Source of the DNA: Entrophospora sp. SA101 | Taxonomy: Eukaryota > Glomeromycota > Glomeromycetes > Entrophosporales > Entrophosporaceae | Length of the DNA: 29,146 nucleotides | Assembly (NCBI GenBank): GCA_958430865.1 | Contig: CAUDNR010004173.1 | Location: 35,149-64,294 of the forward strand | Direction: 5' to 3' | Part shown: positions 22,684 through 29,146 of the stretch, piece by piece | Position numbering within the stretch: the stretch's first letter is position 1 | Layout of the letters: each line of letters starts with the position of its first letter | Notes under the pieces: model-generated | Database searches by the model: none | What the model was told of the DNA's origin: nothing | Seen by the model: only the letters and a program-made list of their open reading frames with translations | Made by a program: the position numbers and the translations under genes

Positions 22684-23226
22684 ATTACATCATTTCTATT
22701 TTTAACTTATTTTATGACATAATTATTTACTTTTAATTATTAATTCAATTATTTGTAATAGTGACTCATAGGATTAGTCATTATGAGTCATAGCATTAGT
22801 AATTAGCAATTAGTAAGCTAGTATTACAGAAAATAGGATTAATAAGCATATTTTATTGGACAAACTAGAGTAAAAGTCATTTGTAATACCCCAAGAGGTA
22901 TAAAAGGACTTGGTTTTAGACCAAGTCAGAATCATCATGTTCATGGCAATCGTTTGATTATTGATCTAATAATTAATATATCCTAATACACTGTAATAAT
23001 AATATTATTGTTGCTAATAAAACACATAACATATTTTACCCTAAATAATAATCTCTAATTAATTTAATAAACCACCAAGGGGAAACCTTTGCTGCCCATA
23101 GCAGTTAACCAGTATCTTAACTATCAAGAGACATCTCAAGGGGACGCCTTTGGGATATAATTACATATATAGAACCTAGGGACCCTTTTATCTGAAAAGA
23201 TAAGAGTTATATTTTTATTAATTTTT

Positions 23227-23354
23227 GACCGTAAGTCAGCGAGTAGGCTGTGTGTCATATATATATAAATAAAGGAAATTGACCGTAAGTCAGTGAGTAG
23301 GCTGTGTGTCAAACCATAGAATCAACCATAAGTCAGAGAGGAGGCTGTGTGTTG
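23227..23354 (+). repeat. Three-copy 31-base tandem-like repeat
   Basis: Units at 23227-23257, 23281-23311 and 23324-23354 share GTAAGTCAG-GAGTAGGCTGTGTGT, the third with more changes. Spacers are 23 and 12 bases. It is part of the LTR-like insert. Confidence 0.85.
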
Positions 23355-24969
23355 AGCTATAAATAACCTATTAAATAGGAAACTCGGATTGCATGCTCGC
23401 AATGTCTTTCATAAATCTTTATTTAAATTGAAAATTTTGTTATCATATATTATAATCTTACAAATGACAAAATAAAAAATAAATAAGAAAGTAATTAATA
23501 TTTAAACCTTTTCCAATGGTTGTTTGAGTTGGAGGACAGAGTTAGTGGTCTCAAACATTGAAGTCCATCTAGTTGGTGTGTACAAACGAAGTCCACCACC
23601 TTTAATACCATATTCATCAATATATTTTCTTAATAATGCTCCAACTCTGTGGGAAGTTTTAAAAAAATGGCTAATTTTGTTACATTGTTTAACAACTTTA
23701 TATGGAAAGGAGTGCTCTAATTGTAATGTTTTTTAAAATATAGATTATTAAACCATAAAATAATATTAAAAAAGCCTAAATTTTAAAAAAACATACTCAT
23801 AATATCTTTTGTTATCAAATTCACACAGTGTGCTATACAATTGGTATTCAAAGTGAAAGGATATTTTTCTGAAATTTGTTTTCTTGCACTAAGAATTGCT
23901 GAAGCATTGTCCCTCACTACAGCTGCAAATTTGTTTGGCCCAATTCTGGATAAAACACGTTCAATTTCATCTCTTAAAATTTTTGCAGTATGACTAACAT
24001 CAGATAAATCACATAATGAATAGAGATATTCTTTGTTATCTGCTGTGGTGATCATAAAATTATAAATGGAATAACCTTTAGGGTTGCTCCAACCATCAAT
24101 GCCTATTTTTTAAATTGGAAAATAAAAACAAAGAATATTATATTAATTTTAATAAAATAAAACATTCATACCCAATGTCAAGTTGTTAGCCTTTTCTAAA
24201 ATATTATTAATTTTTATATCCACACGAACAGCTTCATCTGATAATAATTTAGTACTAAGACAATCTCGTGAAGGAGGTTTATAATTTGATCTGAGATTTT
24301 TTAACATGTTGATGAAAAAAGGGGTTTCAATTATTCTAAAGGGGATACCACAAACCACAAAAGCCTTTAAAATTGAACGATCTATAATTCCTGTATGTTC
24401 TTTTGATAATGTCTCATCTTTATCCCAAAAATTAGAAAGTGATTGTGTATTTGCTTTATATGCTGTATTCTCTAAAGATTCACTTATACCATCTCTTTCT
24501 GCAACAATATACATATATCTTTTTTGATCTCTTCTTCAATGTATTCACATTCATGTGCCAAATGGACTTGCAGTTTATTAACAGCTCCATTACTCCATTT
24601 ACAATTACATGCTTGCATTAGGCTCCAAAATGTCCTGGATGTTTTGAGGGATAACATTCGAAATGTTGCCAAACTGCATTTTTTGGTCGCCCACCAAGTT
24701 TTTTTGAATTTGATAAACTATTTATATCTACATCAGTATTGTTTGACATTATTGTGATTAAAAAAATTTATATATTTTTAAGAAAAATTATATTAGTACA
24801 AATAAGAAAATTATAATATTTTTTTAAACTAAACCAATGATTTAATAATTAATTAATTGTCAGGACAATAATATCAAAATAAAATGAACTTTGATAAAAA
24901 CTTTAGTCGCGAAGAGAAAATAAGAGAAAATGAATGATTTCAATAATCATGGTTACACATCATATGTCA

Positions 24970-25085
24970 TAAAATCAGTTTAGGAGTTTCGAAAACAGTT
25001 TAGGAGTTTCGGGTTAGTTTCGAAAATAGTTTAGGGTTTCTAAATTAGTTTAGAAAAGAGGTTAGAGTTTAGAAAGGCAACTCTA
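24970..25085. repeat. Right TIR and subterminal repeats of the hAT element
   Basis: Repeated CAGTTTAGGAGTTTCG units ending GGCAACTCTA, the inverse of the left end. Confidence 0.9.
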
Positions 25086-25299
25086 TTGTGAACTTTGGTT
25101 CAATGACATAAATTGATTGATTTATGTGCACAAAGCACATTGTCTAACCAATTTTGGAAATTACCTGCAATGTTTTAATTCCCCATTTTCACCAATATTA
25201 ATCCTTATTTCATTCTCATAATCTTTTTTCATGTGTGCCTTCTAATTAGTTGAATTTCTTCAGATAACTCTTTCTATTATATATAGATGATGATATAAA

Positions 25300-25480
25300 T
25301 AAAAAATTAATAAATGGATTAATAAATGAATAAATATACTATAATAAAAAATTAATAAATGAATTAATAAATGAATAAATATACTATAAATAAAAAATAA
25401 ATAAATGAACTAATAAATGAATTAATAAATGAATAAATATACTATAAATAAAAAATTAATAAATAAATAAATAAATGAAT
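25300..25480. repeat. AT minisatellite abutting copy B
   Basis: Repeats built from AATAAATGAATAAATATACT, ATAAATAAAAAATTAATAAA and variants, about four units. The word AAATATACTATAAATAA is also the first sequence of copy B (25481 onward) and lies within intron 3 of copy A (9597 onward). Confidence 0.85.
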
Positions 25481-25513
25481 AAATATACTATAAATAAGAT
25501 ATAAAATAATTAC

Positions 25514-27341
25514 CTGAATATTACTATCATTTATATATTTTATTACAACTTTATTTAAATCATCAAATACACCATATCCATAATCAGCACAAATTGAACA
25601 TAGTCCACCTAAGTCATCTCTATATTTATACCTACCATTTTGTAATTGAAGCATGAAGGTTGTCCTTGACATTCCACCTGGGTATATTTCTGAGTATTTT
25701 TTCCACAAAGATTGCTTCTGATCTTGTAAATATAATATTGGTAATTCAGATTTAGGATCAACTTTAAATGAGCTCATAGAAACATTAGCTTTATCAGAAA
25801 AAAAAGCATCAAATTGTGATTTTATCTCTTCTGTGATTCTAGATCTTTGGGTATAAACTGGTTTTTCTAAAGGCTTACATCCACGCCCATAAATTTGTGC
25901 AGACTTTTTTGCACCTGATATAGAATTGGGTGAAACCTAATAAAATATATTTGTATTAAACAGCTTATTAAACAGCTTATTATATATAAATAAATTATTA
26001 GATGCTATTGAAAAATTTTACCTCTAATTTTTTTTGTAATGTGTCATATGAAAAATCTTGTGCAATAATGGACAGTATTCTCTGCTTTCCATCTAACCCT
26101 CATTTATTTTCATCAAGGCTTTGCTTGAAACAACTCCAAAAGGTTTCATTACTATTGTAAGATGGATATGCACTTAAAAAACCAGATTTATATAAAAAAT
26201 CAATATTATTTTTGTCAGGTTTAGGATCAATAGCTCTAGTCCAAAACCTATACTGAAATGAAAAAATGATAATTTGTATATTAATTAATTAGTATGCTCA
26301 TTTAGATAAAAATGATCATTTGAAATTATTTTAACTTACAGGTGAAATTTTATTACTGAAAGGAGTGATATTTGTACAACCCACAGCTCTTAACATTGCA
26401 TTCCATGCTTGTAATTCACGATCACTAAACTTATGATTTAAGGGATATATTTTTTCTAAAGAGGAATAAAGCTCTATCATACTAGAATTTTGTTTATGCC
26501 ATTGATAAAAAAAATTATACCAGTTTATGTTTGCAATTGTTTTTTTTTTTAGATAGTAATCAAATATTTTTTGCATTAAACCCACATCATCCCAATCATT
26601 TGGAGTACAAGCCAAAGTGTTCAACTCTTCCAGAATTACTGATGTTACATTATTATTTAAACCAGAAATTTTTTTTCCTTCATATTTATTCAGAATTCCT
26701 AGCCCTTTCCAAGCATCATTTGGATCATTTTTTTTAATTTCTTTAAGTAATTCATCTTCATGCCATATCTCAATTATAAATTTATCATTGATTATTTTTT
26801 GAATAAATGTACACCATTTATTTGAAAATTTATAATTAAAGGAAGATATGTATCCATTTCCAGCTCCACAAAATTCTTTATTTTTTGAAATACCTAAACC
26901 ATAAATAAATAAGTTAATTCTTTCAATTTGAATTGAATATGGTCTAAATTCAATGTTTAATAATAATTCTTGAACAATGTCATTTGACTCAAATCCTAAT
27001 GCTTTAATTCCGGAAATTCTTGTTGAGCTTTGGAAAATTTTTTGATATAAATTGGAAACAGCATCAGTTGGATTACTTTCAACTTCACTTGAAATTTCAT
27101 CACATTGGCAACAATATCCTGGATGAAGTGCATTGAGCTTGTTACCTTTTATAACACGTAATATAAAATTTTTACTATTAAGGACAAATTGTGTTTTCAT
27201 TCCAACACAGATTGGATTCCAATAACAAATATTGTTTAAGTTTTTAGAAGCTTGAAACCACCAGGTCTTTGCATGTACTCCATAATGTAAATCAGGATCA
27301 ATAATACCACTAGATAATAATTGCACAGATAAACTATTCAT
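25514..27341 (-). pseudogene. Copy B transposase gene, exons 1-3 only
   Basis: Exon 1 27341-26340, exon 2 26252-26022, exon 3 25936-25514, by the copy A offset. Amino-acid differences from copy A in exon 1 are N3S, R26W and S-to-F in the KES/KEF-CGAGNG stretch. The exon 2 TGA of copy A is present here too (26100-26102). It lacks exons 4-7 (DNG motif and the C-terminal DNA), so it cannot make an active transposase. Confidence 0.88.
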
Positions 27342-27527
27342 GATTGAAATAAGTTTTTATAGAATTTATAGATATAAAATAAACTGTTTATTATTTTTTT
27401 AAGAGTTTTTTTAAAAAAAAAAAGTAATAGAATATATATTTTTTTTAAAATAAAAATGGGTAGTTTTGGTTTTGATCATCAACCAATTTTTAATATGTTT
27501 AATATCCCGGATCTACATATTAAAAAT

Positions 27528-27556
27528 CTATCGTTGATCGGCGGACCACGAATTAA
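27528..27556 (-). repeat. Right TIR of copy B
   Basis: Identical to 11644-11672; ends CCACGAATTAA. Confidence 0.92.
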
Positions 27557-27703
27557 GGTTCATTTATTTTATTTCGTATTTTTCGCATACTAATACTGGT
27601 ACGATTTGTCAAAAAAAAAAAATGTGACAATTGATAAATTTTATTCTTAATTCCTTATATCATTATAATCATATTAATATAATATCTAAAAAATAACAAA
27701 GTA
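27557..27703. other. Spacer between copy B and MITE
   Basis: AT-rich, no feature seen. Confidence 0.4.
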
Positions 27704-27936
27704 AACCCCCGTCATAACAAACTTCTCTTTTATTATAACGAATGTCTCTCTCTATTGCTATTATGGACAAAAGCACAAAAAATATTTATATGACAAGTGG
27801 CCTAATTACACGTTATGACCCAAGTTTAGGATAATCATTGCTATTTATTAATGTAATAATAAGTCATACACTCAGTTCCATATGTAATTTTTTATTTTTC
27901 CCATTGTAATGAGAGTCCGTTATAACGAGCGACAGT
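27704..27936. mobile_element. Degenerate pogo-like MITE
   Basis: Left end CCCCGTCATAACAAACTTCTC and right end GAGAGTCCGTTATAACGAG are imperfect inverted repeats around a GTTATAACG core, with TA just outside each end (27702-27703 and 27937-27938). A second internal core TTATAACGAATGTCTCTC lies at about 27733. It is noncoding. The ends are offset by about three bases, so the borders are approximate. Confidence 0.5.
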
Positions 27937-27938
27937 TA

Positions 27939-29146
27939 ATTATAAAAAAGCATTATAAAAATTCGAAAACTTAGTCATGTGAATAAAATATCATTTTATC
28001 GTGATTAACTTCGGGCCAAGCGGTTGATCTGACCGACTTGTTGAATTTTTTCGGTTGAATCCAAAACCGACTTATCAAGCTTACATGTCTAGTTGGGTGT
28101 ACGATGGACTAATGTTGATCAAAACTAATTAATATCATATATAAAAATTTACTAATAAACTTTTTTTCAAACAAATATAAAATAAAAATTGCATCTTCTC
28201 CTTCAAAAAAAAAGATACAAGTGTGAAATTAAGAAAAATTGGAATAAATTCGATGTTAAACATGGTGACAGAGAGTTGTTTTATTAGTAAAATCATCCAA
28301 AATGTTAAAATTACTGTTAAACTTTGAAACGTATAGGCTTGATAACCAAGCAAGTTAAAGTAAAAAAATTTCCATAGTTTTTTCTCTGTGTTAAGAATAG
28401 CCTGACAGAGTTTTTTTTTTAAATTATTCTGAGAATAAGGATTTATAAGAATTCAAAGTTATGCGATTTTATTATAAAAAATTTTGATCTTTTTTTCCTT
28501 CGAAAATCTTTTCCTTTTGGAGAAAATGCTTAATAAAATAAATAAAATAAATAATAATCATGAAAAATATAATTTAAAGGTAGTGAAAAATATTGGTTAG
28601 TTTCTTCTAGGTATTAAAAAACTCCGTGCTAATTTTTTAGCTGCTTCTTCCCAACAGCGAGTTCTATGGATAAAAGTTCCCTTTTGTGATTTCATTCAGA
28701 TTGCTGTTAATTTTTCTTTAGTCTTTTTCTTTTATTGGGCTTTGGCATTTTATTTATTTAAACTTGGATATTTTATTTTTTACAATTCTTACAGTGCATA
28801 ACATAATAAGCCATCAAATTACTGCGCTACATTCAAGAAAAAATTTCAATTTTTTTTATTACTTTCCTTACAAAAATGCAGTTAAAAATCATATCACGTG
28901 ATCAATATTTTTATTCAATTTCTTCCATAGTATTCTTCTACTTTTTCAAAGCATACTCTGCTTGTAAAACTGATGGACCTTTCCTATAACCACTCCATAT
29001 ATTATACTGATCTTAATGCATATTTTCTTATTTGTTTTAATGATATAGAATCAAAGGCTCTTGGTATATTTACTGAGATATTGAATTTTAAAGTTCATTA
29101 GTAAAAACAACTGGAAATTTTTTTGTAAAACCATGTAATTTTATGA
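27939..29146. other. Right-hand unassigned region
   Basis: No supported gene. A frame without ATG at about 28613-28797 (KKLRANFLAASSQQRVLWIK, then a hydrophobic stretch) and a 42-codon ORF from ATG at 28971 (MDLSYNHSIYYTDLNAYF) are open but match nothing I can name. A G/C-richer patch at 28000-28090 repeats ACCGACTT. The minus ORF at 28135-28353 is not convincing. Confidence 0.35.

Larger units (their letters stand above)
22574..23401 (+). mobile_element. Probable solo LTR nested in a hAT intron
   Basis: The host intron is 956 bp where neighbours are under 120. ATGTC occurs at both edges (22569-22573 and 23402-23406), consistent with a 5-bp target duplication; the insert ends CA but does not start TG. 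LTR-like order on the plus strand: TATAAAA (22899-22905), a 7-bp stem GACTTGG/CCAAGTC right after it (22907-22927), AATAAA (23016-23021), then three 31-base repeats (23227, 23281, 23324). GACGCCTTTGGGATATA at 23143 is shared with the 813-bp units at 3551 and 4364. It has no coding region. Borders are likely but not certain. Confidence 0.6.
21429..24749 (-). pseudogene. hAT-family transposase gene, frameshifted
   Basis: The probable ATG at 24749 gives MSNNTDVDINSLSNSKKLGG, then a BED zinc finger (VWQHF ... CNCKWSNGAVNKLQVHLAHEC). This is broken by a TAA after GHFGA and a missing base, with another 1-nt loss after EEEIKK. Downstream exons hold the hAT catalytic core: GIDGWSNPKGYSIYNF (first Asp), AAVVRDNASAI (second Asp), NTNCIAHCVNLI (CxxH) and GLRLYTPTRWTSMFET. 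After the intron 22552-23507 come HKDLLTNDKVKHILGLRGFF and RWESFEIHPYLLAYFLHP. The C-terminal dimerisation block is ITPHNAACERAFSALGF (about 21890), followed by an acidic tail split over two frames to TAA at 21429. At least four frame breaks mean the gene is dead although its ends are intact. It could still be moved by a live relative. Confidence 0.88.
21148..25085. mobile_element. Complete hAT transposon, 3.94 kb, 8-bp target duplication
   Basis: Termini TAGAGTTGTCTT (left) and its inverted partner reading TAGAGTTGCCTT (right) are flanked by an exact 8-bp duplication TTGTGAAC at 21140-21147 and 25086-25093. Subterminal repeats CGAAACTCCTAAACTGTTTT occur several times in the left 160 bases and inverted in the right 120 bases, typical hAT transposase-binding arrays. 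It carries one minus-strand transposase gene, now broken, and a nested LTR-like insert (22574-23401). Confidence 0.95.
25481..27556. mobile_element. Copy B: truncated copy of the copy A transposon
   Basis: Colinear with 9597-11672 at a constant offset of 15884 with no net indel. I count about six substitutions by eye over 2,076 bp. It keeps the right terminus (27528-27556, CCACGAATTAA) but lacks the whole left half, including the DNG-motif exons and left TIR. Beyond 25481 is minisatellite. After the right terminus comes GGTTC, so only one TTAA is available. Confidence 0.93.

Noticed and set aside
23227..23354. CRISPR-like repeat-spacer pattern
   Set aside because: Only three units, unequal spacers, decaying third unit, eukaryotic retroelement context.
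28060..28080. tRNA-like T-arm (CGGTTGAATCC)
   Set aside because: No acceptor, D-arm or anticodon arm can be folded around it.

Overview
The window is eukaryotic nuclear DNA. It is strongly AT-rich, genes carry many short GT-AG introns, and most of the sequence is transposon debris. The repeat protein families (an RNase H-like transposase with a DNGPHYHNSE motif, and a DUF7869-like transposase) are ones I associate with arbuscular mycorrhizal fungi (Glomeromycotina, Rhizophagus-like). That assignment is inference from memory of the families, not a search.

The only convincing intact host gene is a crooked-neck/Clf1/Syf3 splicing factor on the minus strand (16615-19823). Its 12 exons join with correct phase into 746 codons plus a stop. 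It contains HAT (half-a-TPR) repeats and ends in a separate Q-rich/acidic low-complexity exon.

Layout, left to right:
- 1-2414: decayed, divergent transposase copy (copy C), running off the left edge.
- 3022-4647: perfect head-to-tail tandem duplication of an 813-bp unit.
- 5600-7086: simple repeats and two neat MITEs, one with a TA target duplication (5887-6054) and one hAT-type with an 8-bp duplication (6622-6823).
- 7943-11672: complete 3.7-kb element (copy A) with 29-bp terminal inverted repeats ending in TTAA and a broken multi-exon transposase gene.
- 11763-13522: a DUF7869-like transposase relic (copy D).
- 15180-16358: a patchwork of a second DUF7869-like relic (copy E), a ~360-bp insert that looks bacterial or mollicute-like, and a hAT C-terminal scrap.
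- 16615-19823: Clf1.
- 21148-25085: complete hAT element with an 8-bp target duplication. Its gene is broken, and an intron holds a probable solo LTR (22574-23401).
- 25481-27556: second, truncated copy (copy B) of the 7.9-11.7 kb element, nearly identical to it.
- 27.7-29.1 kb: a degenerate pogo-like MITE and unassigned sequence.

Two points stand out. First, the in-frame premature stops in three separate transposase copies are TGA, and two of them sit where the family should have Trp. Second, a short insert in copy E reads as one open frame only if TGA is sense, which fits DNA from a Mollicutes-related endobacterium. Ordinary mutation can explain the first point. The second deserves a direct search. 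There is no operon-like cooperation here; the window is one housekeeping gene in a nest of mobile DNA.
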